Shown: one piece after another, positions 54,168 to 62,853 of the stretch
Numbering within the stretch: position 1 is the first letter of the stretch
Layout of the letters: each line of letters begins with the position of its first letter
The notes under the pieces: model-generated
Seen by the model: the letters and a program-made list of their open reading frames with translations, nothing else
The model's database searches: none
Told to the model about the DNA's origin: nothing
From: Sulfurospirillum diekertiae
GTDB lineage: Bacteria > Campylobacterota > Campylobacteria > Campylobacterales > Sulfurospirillaceae
Assembly (NCBI RefSeq): GCF_011769985.2
Contig: NZ_CP039734.2
Location: 248,001 to 312,000, forward strand
Length of the DNA stretch: 64,000 bases
Direction: 5' to 3'
Program-made: the position numbers and the translations under genes

Positions 54168-55031
54168 GTGAATACATTTGTACAATTATTACAGCAAGAG
54201 GTAGTCTCGACAATAGAGGGGTTAACGGGTATTGCACCTACCGTTGAACTTAACGCAGAAGAGAGTGGTGAGAGCAAACTCACACTCAGCCCTCCACTCG
54301 CCAAACTCGATATTACTGTGGGTGGTGAACTGCATGGTAAGATGCGTGTTACGATGGCAACATCTATTGCAACTGCCATTGGTGACATGATGCTAGGTGG
54401 TGAAGGTAATGAAAAGGAGGACATGGATGCTGAAGATCTTGATGCAACCAAAGAGATTATCTCTAACATCCTTAGCTCTTTTTCACGCTCACTTGGTAGC
54501 CAAAAAAATATGCCTAAACTTGAATTTGAAATTGAAAATGTTGAGTATATAGATCCGAACAGTACGATTGATTTTAAGGGCTTTGAGAAGCTTTTTATTT
54601 ATAATTTAGCTGTTCACAATTCGCATGATACCATTGCATTTGCTATTACGCATGAACTGACTCCTCTTATTGGTGAAGAGGTTTCCGCCCCATCTGCTTC
54701 ATCTGCGGCAGCACAAGAATTTATATTTGAAGAACCTAAAAAAGTTGTCACAAATATGAGTCCCGAAGAGCTTAGCAATATCGAACTTATTAAAGATGTT
54801 AGGCTTCCAATTCGTGTACGTATTGGCTCTAAAAAAATGCTTTTAAAAGATGTTTTGAGTATGGATATAGGTTCTGTGATTGAACTTGATCAATTAGCAA
54901 ATGATCCATTAGAAATCCTTGTTGGCGATAAAGTTATTGCCATGGGTGAAGTGGTGATTGTAGATGGTAACTTTGGTGTACAAATAGGTGAAATTGGTAC
55001 CAAACGTGAACGACTTGAAAAATTACGATAG
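54168..55031 (+). CDS. fliY: Flagellar motor switch protein FliY (FliN-type)
   Basis: The 287-residue protein has a CheC/FliM-like N-terminal part (residues about 1-170) and a C-terminal FliN/SpoA domain (IELIKDVRLPIRVRIGSKKMLLKDVL to VIVDGNFGVQIGEI). The N-terminal extension marks it as FliY. GTG start four bases after fliM. It completes the C-ring pair encoded here. Confidence 0.93.
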   Translation: MNTFVQLLQQEVVSTIEGLTGIAPTVELNAEESGESKLTLSPPLAKLDITVGGELHGKMRVTMATSIATAIGDMMLGGEGNEKEDMDAEDLDATKEIISNILSSFSRSLGSQKNMPKLEFEIENVEYIDPNSTIDFKGFEKLFIYNLAVHNSHDTIAFAITHELTPLIGEEVSAPSASSAAAQEFIFEEPKKVVTNMSPEELSNIELIKDVRLPIRVRIGSKKMLLKDVLSMDIGSVIELDQLANDPLEILVGDKVIAMGEVVIVDGNFGVQIGEIGTKRERLEKLR

Positions 55032-55039
55032 TAGAGATT

Positions 55040-55774
55040 ATGCAACAACAAAAACATATTAAAGATACGGAACGTAGTAATGAGTGGAGTGTTCTTCGGA
55101 TTATGTCAGATTTTGTCAAAGGATTTGATGAACTTCAAGATTTAGGACCTTCTGTTACTTTTTTTGGTAGTGCTAGATTTCACGCCAATAATCGTTATTA
55201 TCAAGATGCACATACACTTGCGTATAAGTTAGGGAAGAAAGGCTATTCCATTATTACCGGGGGCTCAAAAGGAATTATGGAAGCAGCCAATAAAGGTGGC
55301 TTTGATTCTGAAAAATGCCAATCTATAGGGCTGAATATTAATCTTCCACATGAACAATCAGGTAATCAATACACCACGAAACATCTTAATTTTGATTATT
55401 TTTTTGTACGTAAAGTAATGTTGGTTAAATACTCTCTTGCCTATGTTATCTTTCCAGGCGGTTTTGGAACACTTGACGAATTTTTTGAAGCGTTAACATT
55501 GACTCAAACAGGAAAAATTACTAAAATTAGTATTTTTTTGTATGGCAAAGATTATTGGGAAAAGCTACTTGATTTTATTAAAACAACCATGGTAGAACAT
55601 CATACCATTCGCCCTGAAGATGTTGAGCTCATTATTCTTACCGATGATCTGGATGAGATTGTTACGAAAATAGATGAGCGTTTGGTGCTTTATATTAATG
55701 AGCTTAAAAATGAAGGTTTGGAGCATAGTCATTACTATCAAAAAGCTGTAGAATTTTTATCAAATCAAGAGTAA
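55040..55774 (+). CDS. LOG family protein (TIGR00730)
   Basis: The 244-residue protein has the LOG motifs ITGGSKGIMEAANKG and PGGFGTLDEFFEALTLTQTGK. Family members are nucleoside 5'-monophosphate phosphoribohydrolases, some making cytokinin-like bases. The physiological role in bacteria is unsettled. It follows fliY by eight bases and precedes the glycan cluster by two. Confidence 0.92.
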   Translation: MQQQKHIKDTERSNEWSVLRIMSDFVKGFDELQDLGPSVTFFGSARFHANNRYYQDAHTLAYKLGKKGYSIITGGSKGIMEAANKGGFDSEKCQSIGLNINLPHEQSGNQYTTKHLNFDYFFVRKVMLVKYSLAYVIFPGGFGTLDEFFEALTLTQTGKITKISIFLYGKDYWEKLLDFIKTTMVEHHTIRPEDVELIILTDDLDEIVTKIDERLVLYINELKNEGLEHSHYYQKAVEFLSNQE

Positions 55775-55776
55775 AA

Positions 55777-57462
55777 ATGACAAAAAAATTATATTTCCAA
55801 TACCTGCTAAAAAAACATTTGCCTCTTTTAGGAGCTCTTTTATTATTGAGCTTTGTACTTTATGAAATTAGTTTTTATATCTTTAAAACGTATCGTGCTT
55901 TTTTTAATTCTGATGCTGCCATTGCTAATATTTTAGCAGAAGAAATGGTTCTTGCGGGGAGCTTTTTCCCAAGCCATTGGTGGTATGTCAACAATGATCT
56001 TTGGGTCTTTTATAAGCAATTACTCGTCATTCCATGGGTCCTTGCGGGCAAAAATGGTTATTTTGCACACGCCTTTACAGTTTTTGAAGTCAGTGTGTTT
56101 ATGATCGTATTTATTTATCTCTTCTTGCGTTCTTTAATGCTTTCTCGCGCTTCTGCCATTATGGGTGGTGTGGTTGTTTGTATTGCTTATTCACCAATGT
56201 ATTTACGAGAACTTTTTGGTGAAGCTGCCTATACGTGGTATTTTCTTTTTATGATCGGATTTATGTTTATTTTTCGCAAGCTTAGCCCCCATGTCATTAG
56301 CAAGAGTACGCAAATTAAGGCTTTTATCTTTTTTATGATGTTGCTTTATTTACTGGTACTTGCGAATCCTATACGTTTTTTTGTTTATTATGTTGTGCCT
56401 TTTTTTGGAGCACTTGCCTTAAGTATTTACTTTGCTAGAGACAGTATTAAAACATTTCAACATGCAGTGTATCGCCTTTTATCCGTCAAAAAAATGGTTA
56501 TTTTTGCTTTTGCATGTTTGGTAATGGGACTTGCGGGAATGGCGCATTACAATCTTTTGGAGAGTTTGCATTTAGCGGGTGGTGCCAATAATGCAGGACT
56601 TGTTTCACTTGAAATTCTCCCCGTACATGCGGCACATGCTTTTTTAGGATTGCTCAATTTTATAGGAGCTGAATGGAATGAAGGTGTTCGAGCATCGTCT
56701 ATTGAAGGTGCCATTTCACTTTTAAAATTTGCACTTTACCCGTGTGTTTTAATTATTCCAGCGTTACATGTAAAAAAAGCTTTTTATCAGATGAGCGCAA
56801 CGGAGCGCTTTTTTGTTCTTTTCTCCTATGTGGGGTTTGCCATTATTTATATTCTTTATTCGACAACGGCATTGCATGAAAGTGCATGGGCAGCGCGTAA
56901 CAATATTCGCTATATCTCCCCTTTTATTATGATGATTTTGGTTTGTAACGTTATTATGTGGCGCTTTTTTTCTTTGTTTTCCAAAGTTATTTTATCCGTC
57001 TGTTTAGCAATGGCATTGGGATTATCGTGGAACTATGTCTCCCCTAAAGAGTGGCGTGGAATTGTTGATGAGCGGATCGCTTTGGTAGAAGAGCTTAAAA
57101 GCAGAGGGTTACATTTTGGCTATGCGGAATATTGGGATTCACACCTTTATACGGTCTTTAGTGATGGCGACGTGGATATTCGTCCGATTGAGGTTGATGA
57201 AAAAGGTATTTCGCTTGTCAAATGGTTATCCAGTGATCGATGGTATCAGAAAGACTCAACCGATGGGAAGGTCTTCTTTATGCTTAAACATGAAGATATT
57301 GCTGATTTCAACGTAAGCCTTAAAAATCTTAATATGCCTGATCCCATTGATCAATTTGCAATGAATCAATACACTATATATGTTTTTGAAAAAAATCCGC
57401 TTTATGTGAAAAAAAGTAAAGCAGAAGCTAGGAAGAAAAAGCGTATAATGACAGCTCCGTAA
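55777..57462 (+). CDS. Polytopic membrane protein, probable GT-C-type glycosyltransferase
   Basis: The 561-residue protein has about ten membrane helices in its first 430 residues and a C-terminal soluble part. An acidic residue in the first extracytoplasmic loop (AFFNSDAAIANILAEEM) is where GT-C enzymes have their catalytic acid. With the following GT2 gene it resembles ArnT or Gtr(type) partners that move a sugar from a polyprenyl carrier to a surface glycan. I recognise no specific family. Confidence 0.65.
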   Translation: MTKKLYFQYLLKKHLPLLGALLLLSFVLYEISFYIFKTYRAFFNSDAAIANILAEEMVLAGSFFPSHWWYVNNDLWVFYKQLLVIPWVLAGKNGYFAHAFTVFEVSVFMIVFIYLFLRSLMLSRASAIMGGVVVCIAYSPMYLRELFGEAAYTWYFLFMIGFMFIFRKLSPHVISKSTQIKAFIFFMMLLYLLVLANPIRFFVYYVVPFFGALALSIYFARDSIKTFQHAVYRLLSVKKMVIFAFACLVMGLAGMAHYNLLESLHLAGGANNAGLVSLEILPVHAAHAFLGLLNFIGAEWNEGVRASSIEGAISLLKFALYPCVLIIPALHVKKAFYQMSATERFFVLFSYVGFAIIYILYSTTALHESAWAARNNIRYISPFIMMILVCNVIMWRFFSLFSKVILSVCLAMALGLSWNYVSPKEWRGIVDERIALVEELKSRGLHFGYAEYWDSHLYTVFSDGDVDIRPIEVDEKGISLVKWLSSDRWYQKDSTDGKVFFMLKHEDIADFNVSLKNLNMPDPIDQFAMNQYTIYVFEKNPLYVKKSKAEARKKKRIMTAP

Positions 57463-57482
57463 TTTACATGTAAAGGTGTCGC

Positions 57483-58412
57483 GTGGAGTCTGTCAAAATT
57501 AGTGTCGTTTCTCCCATTTATGGCTGTAAAGAGTGCTTGTTTGAACTGTATGACCGTTTGGTTAAAACACTCAGCCAAATCACAGATAATTTTGAAATTA
57601 TTTTGGTGAATGATGCCTGTCCTCAAGCTTCTTGGGAGCGTATAGTGATGTTGTGTGCTAAAGATGCACGTGTTAAAGGCATCAATCTTTCACGTAATTT
57701 TGGTCAACATTATGCCATTACCGCGGGACTTGATCATGCCAAAGGCGATTGGGTTGTTGTGATGGATTGTGATTTGCAGGATAGACCTGAAGAGATCATC
57801 AAGCTTTACAACAAAGCATTGGATGGCTATGATATTGTCTTTGGCAAACGTGTTGAACGTCAAGATACTTTCCTTAAACGCCTTGGTTCCCAAGTGTTTA
57901 ACAGAGTTTTAGAGTATTTTACTGAGACCAAACATGATAATAGCATTGCCAATTTTGGTATTTATGCTCAAAAGGTTGTGGAAACAATTAATCGTTACCG
58001 TGAACAAAGTAGGGACTTTTTGTTGTTTGCTCAAATGGTAGGATTTAAAAAGGCTGAGATTGAGATTGAGCATGCTGCACGTGCGTATGGATCATCTTCC
58101 TATAATCTTTCCAAATTGATCCGTTTAGCCATTGATTCCATTGTGTCACACTCTAACAAGCCATTAAGACTCTCTATTCAGTTAGGATTTTTTATTGCGT
58201 TAATTAGTCTTATCTATGCCTGTTGGCTCGTGATTCGTTACTTTTTCTATCATACGCCAGCGGAAGGTTGGACCAGCTTAATGGTATCCATGTTTTTCAT
58301 GTTTGGACTGCTGTTTGCCATTATTGGCATTGCAGGGCTTTACATTGGGAAGATTTTTGATGAGGTTAAAAGACGACCTCTTTATATTATTCAAGAGACA
58401 ATTAATTTATGA
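57483..58412 (+). CDS. GT2 glycosyltransferase with two membrane helices (ArnC/GtrB-like)
   Basis: The 309-residue protein has a GT-A domain (VVSPIYGCKECLFELYDRL, VVMDCDLQDRPEEI with DxD, FGKRVERQDTFLKR) and two C-terminal membrane helices. This is the dolichyl/undecaprenyl-phosphate sugar synthase layout. It loads a sugar onto a polyprenyl phosphate. It starts GTG after AAAGG; a TTTACATGTAAA lies in the short gap before it (57464). It overlaps the next gene by four bases. Confidence 0.9.
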   Translation: MESVKISVVSPIYGCKECLFELYDRLVKTLSQITDNFEIILVNDACPQASWERIVMLCAKDARVKGINLSRNFGQHYAITAGLDHAKGDWVVVMDCDLQDRPEEIIKLYNKALDGYDIVFGKRVERQDTFLKRLGSQVFNRVLEYFTETKHDNSIANFGIYAQKVVETINRYREQSRDFLLFAQMVGFKKAEIEIEHAARAYGSSSYNLSKLIRLAIDSIVSHSNKPLRLSIQLGFFIALISLIYACWLVIRYFFYHTPAEGWTSLMVSMFFMFGLLFAIIGIAGLYIGKIFDEVKRRPLYIIQETINL

Positions 58413-59101
58413 AAAAAATAGCAATTTTACAATCAAACTATATCCCATGGAAGGGATATTTTGACATTATTGGCAGTGTGGACGAATTTGTCCTCTATGA
58501 TGATATGCAGTACACCAAAAATGATTGGCGTAACCGCAATAAAATTAAAACGCAAAATGGGCTTCAGTGGTTGAGCATTCCTGTGCGCCAAGAGAGTTTG
58601 CACCAAAAAATCAATGAAACCAAGATTATTGATCCAAAATGGAACGTCAATCATTGGCGTAGTATTTCCCAAAGCTATGCCAAGGCTCCACATTTTAAAG
58701 CGTACAAAGAGCAAATGGAAGCGTTGTATATGAGCGCAACCATGGAGACGATTAGCGAGATCAATCGTCATTTTATTGATGCCATCTGCGCAATGCTTGA
58801 GATCAAAACGGTCATTCGAGACTCACGCGAGTTTGTTTTAGCCGATGGTAAGAGTGAGCGACTCTTAGCACTCTGTCAAGATTTGGGTGCGACAACGTAT
58901 CTGAGTGGTCCAGCGGCGCGTGATTATCTGGATGAATCTATTTTTAAAGAAGCGGGGATAGCAGTCGAGTGGATGGATTACAGTGGGTATGAAGAATACC
59001 ACCAACTTTTCCCTCCCTTTGAACATGGCGTTAGTGTGATCGATCTGATCTTAAATGAAGGCGAAAATGCCAAAAACTTTTTAAAGAGTACACCAAAATG
59101 A
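58409..59101 (+). CDS. WbqC-like family protein
   Basis: The 230-residue protein begins KIAILQSNYIPWKGYFDIIGSVDEFVLYDDMQYTKNDWRNRN, typical of WbqC-like proteins, and has TYLSGPAARDYLDE. These proteins occur in O-antigen clusters beside aminotransferases and probably act on amino-sugar intermediates; the reaction is not established. It overlaps both neighbours by four bases. Confidence 0.9.
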   Translation: MKKIAILQSNYIPWKGYFDIIGSVDEFVLYDDMQYTKNDWRNRNKIKTQNGLQWLSIPVRQESLHQKINETKIIDPKWNVNHWRSISQSYAKAPHFKAYKEQMEALYMSATMETISEINRHFIDAICAMLEIKTVIRDSREFVLADGKSERLLALCQDLGATTYLSGPAARDYLDESIFKEAGIAVEWMDYSGYEEYHQLFPPFEHGVSVIDLILNEGENAKNFLKSTPK

Positions 59102-60231
59102 TACATTTTAATAAACCTCCTTTAACCGGAAATGAAGAGAAATATCTTTTAGAAACACTGCACAGCCTTAAAATGTCAGGCGATGGTGTTTTTGGAAAGC
59201 GTTGTCAAAAATGGTTTGAAGAACGCTATCACTGTTCTAAAACCTTGCTTACCCCGTCATGTACCCATGCGCTTGAAATGGCTGCTTTGTTACTCGAAAT
59301 CAAAGAGGGTGATGAAGTCATTATGCCAAGTTACACGTTTGTGAGCACCGCTGATGCGTTTGCCTTGCGTGGTGCGAAGATCGTTTTTATTGATGTTCGA
59401 CCTGAAACGATGAATATTGACGAACGACTCATTGAAGCAGCGATTACCCCTAAAACCAAAGTGATTGTTCCAGTGCATTATGCTGGTGTAGGATGTAATA
59501 TGGATATTATTATGGATATTGCACGTCGCCATAATCTTTTTGTCGTGGAAGACGCTGCACAAGGGTTTGAGTCAACGTATAAAGGCAAGCCACTTGGAAC
59601 GATTGGGCACTTGGGTGCGTTTAGTTTCCATGAAACAAAGAATGTGACCAGTGGTGGTGAAGGTGGATTATTACTGATTAATGATGAGCGTTTTTTACAA
59701 CGTGCCGAAATTATCCGTGAAAAAGGAACCAATCGTAGCCAATTTTTTAGAGGAATGGTGGACAAATACAGTTGGGTAGATATTGGGAGTAGCTATTTGC
59801 CTTGTGAATTTCAATCTGCCTACTTGTGGGGGCAACTTGAAATGGTGGATACCATTCAAACACACCGACTCAACAGTTGGAAAGCGTACTATGAGAGACT
59901 TGAACCACTGGCAAAAAAAGGGTTGATCGAGCTTCCCTTTATTCCTGATGGATGCTCTCACAATGCACATATGTTTTATTTAAAAGTGAAAGATTTGGAA
60001 GAGAGAACCGCGCTTTTAGAAAAATTCAAAGAGCTTAATATTGGTGCTGTTTTTCATTATATCCCATTGCATAGTGCACCTGCTGGATTAAAATTTGGAC
60101 ATTTCTTTGGGAAAGATATTTATACTACAAAGGAGAGTGAGCGTTTGATTCGCCTTCCAATGTATTATGGCTTGACACTCGAAGAGATCGATTCTGTTTG
60201 TGAAGTTTTGATAAAATGGAGTGCACGTTAA
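59098..60231 (+). CDS. wecE: WecE/RffA-type sugar aminotransferase
   Basis: The 377-residue PLP enzyme of the DegT/DnrJ/EryC1/StrS class strongly resembles E. coli dTDP-4-amino-4,6-dideoxygalactose transaminase: LLTPSCTHALEMAALLL, EVIMPSYTFVSTADAFALRGAKI, VVEDAAQGFESTYKGK and the PLP lysine in FSFHETKN. It makes an amino sugar (Fuc4N-like) from a 4-keto-6-deoxy nucleotide sugar. The precursor genes (rmlA/B-like) are not in the window. Confidence 0.92.
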   Translation: MIHFNKPPLTGNEEKYLLETLHSLKMSGDGVFGKRCQKWFEERYHCSKTLLTPSCTHALEMAALLLEIKEGDEVIMPSYTFVSTADAFALRGAKIVFIDVRPETMNIDERLIEAAITPKTKVIVPVHYAGVGCNMDIIMDIARRHNLFVVEDAAQGFESTYKGKPLGTIGHLGAFSFHETKNVTSGGEGGLLLINDERFLQRAEIIREKGTNRSQFFRGMVDKYSWVDIGSSYLPCEFQSAYLWGQLEMVDTIQTHRLNSWKAYYERLEPLAKKGLIELPFIPDGCSHNAHMFYLKVKDLEERTALLEKFKELNIGAVFHYIPLHSAPAGLKFGHFFGKDIYTTKESERLIRLPMYYGLTLEEIDSVCEVLIKWSAR

Positions 60232-60593
60232 TGGCGCATTTATACATCTTTGGAACGATTTTTTTTACCGTCTATGGTCAGCTTGTGATCAAATGGCGTA
60301 TCCCTTTTCATGGGCATTTACCCGATGCATCAGCTGAAAAACTCTTCTTTTTACTCAAACTTTTTTTAGACCCATTTATTTTGAGTGGTTTTGTTTCTGC
60401 ATTTATCGCCTCTTTATGTTGGATGGCAGCTATGACAAAGTTTGAACTCAGCTACGCTTATCCGTTTATGGGACTTACCTTTGTGGTTGTTTTTGTCTCT
60501 TCGGTCTTTTTATTTAGTGAAAGCGTTACTCTTTATAAAATCCTTGGTCTTGCCTTGATCGTGCTGGGAATTTTTATCTCCAGTCGCGCCTAA
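60231..60593 (+). CDS. Small four-helix membrane protein (SMR/ArnE-like)
   Basis: The roughly 120-residue protein has four membrane helices and the end GLALIVLGIFISSRA, as in small multidrug-resistance/EamA half-size proteins such as ArnE and ArnF, which flip lipid-linked aminoarabinose. The start is ATG 60231 overlapping the wecE stop (TAATG); ATG 60216 inside wecE is an alternative. It probably flips the polyprenyl-linked amino sugar (inference). Confidence 0.8.
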   Translation: MAHLYIFGTIFFTVYGQLVIKWRIPFHGHLPDASAEKLFFLLKLFLDPFILSGFVSAFIASLCWMAAMTKFELSYAYPFMGLTFVVVFVSSVFLFSESVTLYKILGLALIVLGIFISSRA

Positions 60594-60629
60594 TTACTGC
60601 GATAATATCAGATAAAAACCATTGAAAGA

Positions 60630-60655
60630 GTGAAGAGAGAAAATTCTCTCTTCAC
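60630..60655. terminator. Bidirectional hairpin between convergent genes
   Basis: GTGAAGAGAG and CTCTCTTCAC form a perfect 10-bp stem (extendable to 12) between the convergent glycan cluster and EF-hand gene. No long T tract follows on either side. Confidence 0.6.
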
Positions 60656-60664
60656 ATGAGTATT

Positions 60665-60967
60665 TTAGCGAGAGCGCATACGTCTGAGCTGTCCATCTTG
60701 CAGCTCTTCTTTAGTAATTTTACCGTCTTTGTTGGTATCAAAGTAGGCAAAATCAGGTGAATTGGCAGCATTTCTCATAGGCATCCCCGCTTCCGCCCTT
60801 GCGCTCATACGCTCAGCTTTCACTGCATCAAACTCTTCTTTGGTAATGACCCCATCTTTGTTTTTATCATACGCTTCAAATGCAAGAGGTCCACGCGTTG
60901 TATCTGCGGCAAAAAGATTTAAACCTACAAAACTTACCATGGTTAAAAGCATGAGTGCTTTTTTCAT
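60665..60967 (-). CDS. Exported EF-hand protein
   Basis: The 100-residue protein has a signal peptide (MKKALMLLTMVSFVGLNLFA) and two EF-hand loops, DKNKDGVITKEE and DTNKDGKITKEE, with all calcium-binding positions present. It is a periplasmic calcium-binding protein. It overlaps the start side of the DUF4405 gene, so the two are coupled. Confidence 0.88.
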   Translation of the reverse strand: MKKALMLLTMVSFVGLNLFAADTTRGPLAFEAYDKNKDGVITKEEFDAVKAERMSARAEAGMPMRNAANSPDFAYFDTNKDGKITKEELQDGQLRRMRSR

Positions 60968-61788
60968 TTTGACTCCTTCGTTTGGATTGTTTTAAGTAAT
61001 TCTAAGAGCTCGATAGGCTTTACATGTAAAGCTTCTGCACACTCTTTCAGTGTTGAATTCTCTGTTGCATTAAAGCCTTTTTCGTGGATAATTTGTAGTG
61101 CTTTTTCAAGCTCAAATGCTTGTTGTATGCTTGCTTCTTTAAGGGTTAATTTACCATATCCTCCACCAGAAGAAGAACTTTGAGGTTGAGGTTTGGTGTT
61201 AATGATATCAAAAATTTGTGCGGGAGATTTGCCGTTTTCTTTTGCAATTTGTGCAATAGATTTTGTAAGCGTGGCACCTTGAATTTGATGAGCGTTCAGT
61301 TGTGACATGATGGTAATAACATTGCTATTAGTACGCTGTGAAAACTCTTCTAAACTTGAGAGTTCAGCATGTCCATAAGGTGCTTGATCGGCTTTTTTTT
61401 CCCAAGAGGCTTTTATCTCATCTTGAAAATCCAAAAATTGTTCGAATGGTACCCAATAATAAAGGGTTCCAAAAAGAAAAAGAAGATTCAATCCAAGGGC
61501 TAAAAGAAACTCTTTAGTAAACAGTGAAAACTCTCGTGATTTGTTCATCAAATAGTTGATAAGTGCATTCCAATTAAGATAAATATGAAAAAGCATACCT
61601 ACCAAAAAAAGCACCATAAAGGTTACATGTAAATGAGTATAGTGTGTTTTATCAAGCCCTAAAATCTCCCAGTTCGTCCAGTTGGCTACTCTGCCTTTGG
61701 GGGAAAGAAAAAGGATAATGCCTGTGTAACTCATTACAAGAAAAGAAAATCCGATACATAAAGAGATAAAGCGTCTGAGCGAGTACAT
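60964..61788 (-). CDS. DUF4405 membrane protein
   Basis: The 274-residue protein has an N-terminal bundle of four helices with conserved histidines (HYTHLHVTFMVLFLVGMLFHIYLNWNAL), as in DUF4405, a cytochrome b-like haem-binding fold. A long soluble region (about residues 125-270) with two short helical repeats (IAQIAKENGKSPAQIFDII and LKECAEALHVKPIELLELL) follows. Possibly a small electron-transfer or sensory cytochrome. Two palindrome sites are inside, one read as LHVK. Confidence 0.75.
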   Translation of the reverse strand: MYSLRRFISLCIGFSFLVMSYTGIILFLSPKGRVANWTNWEILGLDKTHYTHLHVTFMVLFLVGMLFHIYLNWNALINYLMNKSREFSLFTKEFLLALGLNLLFLFGTLYYWVPFEQFLDFQDEIKASWEKKADQAPYGHAELSSLEEFSQRTNSNVITIMSQLNAHQIQGATLTKSIAQIAKENGKSPAQIFDIINTKPQPQSSSSGGGYGKLTLKEASIQQAFELEKALQIIHEKGFNATENSTLKECAEALHVKPIELLELLKTIQTKESK

Positions 61789-61923
61789 GTGAGTCCTTTA
61801 TTTTCTTATAATATAAATAAACTTTGCTGATAGTATGACACTTTAATGTTAAAAGAGTGTTAACGCTATCTTAAGTCCCTATTGGATAAAATAGAGAACT
61901 TTTTGATGTAAAGGATATTTCAT

Positions 61924-62853
61924 ATGAGAGGCTACAAAGTCTTTGCAGGAACAGCAAATCCAGAGTTTGCTAAAAGGGTTGCCAAACATCTTTCATTACC
62001 ACTTTCAGCGGCTGAAATCAAACGCTTTAGCGATGGTGAGATCAGTGTTCAAGTGAGTGAGAGTGTACGTGGAAAAGATGTTTTTATTATTCAATCAACA
62101 TGTGCCCCTGCGAATATTAATTTAATGGAATTGCTTATTCTAACCGATGCTCTACGCAGAAGTTCAGCGAACAGCATTACTGCGGTTATGCCTTATTTTG
62201 GCTATGCACGACAAGATAGAAAAGCGGCTCCTCGTGTTCCTATTACGGCAAAACTTGTTGCCAATATGATTCAAACAGCAGGTATTGATCGTGTTGTAAC
62301 CATTGACCTTCATGCGGGTCAAATTCAAGGCTTCTTTGATATTCCTGTTGATAACCTTTACGGTTCTATCATATTTAACGATTACGTTAAAGCTAAAAAT
62401 CTTAAAAATCCTATCATTGCAAGCCCCGATATTGGTGGTGTTGCACGTGCTCGAAGTTTTGCAAAACTTTTGGGCGTTGATATGGTTATTGTCGATAAGC
62501 GTCGCGAAAAAGCCAATGTATCAGAAGTCATGAACATCATTGGTGATGTTGCGGGTAAAGATGTTATTTTGGTTGATGATATGATTGACACAGCAGGTAC
62601 CATTGTCAAAGCGGCTGAAGTGTTGAAGAAAAAAGGTGCAACCAGTGTTATGGCATGTTGCACACATGCGGTTTTAAGTGGTCCAGCGTATGAGCGTATT
62701 TCTAAAGGTGATTTGGATGAGCTTATCGTTACTGATACTATTCCCCTCAAAGAAGCCAATGATAAAATCAAAGTGCTTAGTGTTGCTCCTGTCTTTGCAG
62801 AAGTTATTCGTCGTGTCTATCACAATGAAAGTGTCAATGGATTGTTTGTTTAA
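61924..62853 (+). CDS. prs: Ribose-phosphate pyrophosphokinase
   Basis: The 309-residue protein has [22 protein letters not shown], the metal/PRPP motifs [18 protein letters not shown] and [14 protein letters not shown]. It makes PRPP for nucleotide, histidine and tryptophan synthesis. It overlaps lepA (TAATG). The preceding ATG has AAAGGAT. Confidence 0.96.
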   Translation: MRGYKVFAGTANPEFAKRVAKHLSLPLSAAEIKRFSDGEISVQVSESVRGKDVFIIQSTCAPANINLMELLILTDALRRSSANSITAVMPYFGYARQDRKAAPRVPITAKLVANMIQTAGIDRVVTIDLHAGQIQGFFDIPVDNLYGSIIFNDYVKAKNLKNPIIASPDIGGVARARSFAKLLGVDMVIVDKRREKANVSEVMNIIGDVAGKDVILVDDMIDTAGTIVKAAEVLKKKGATSVMACCTHAVLSGPAYERISKGDLDELIVTDTIPLKEANDKIKVLSVAPVFAEVIRRVYHNESVNGLFV

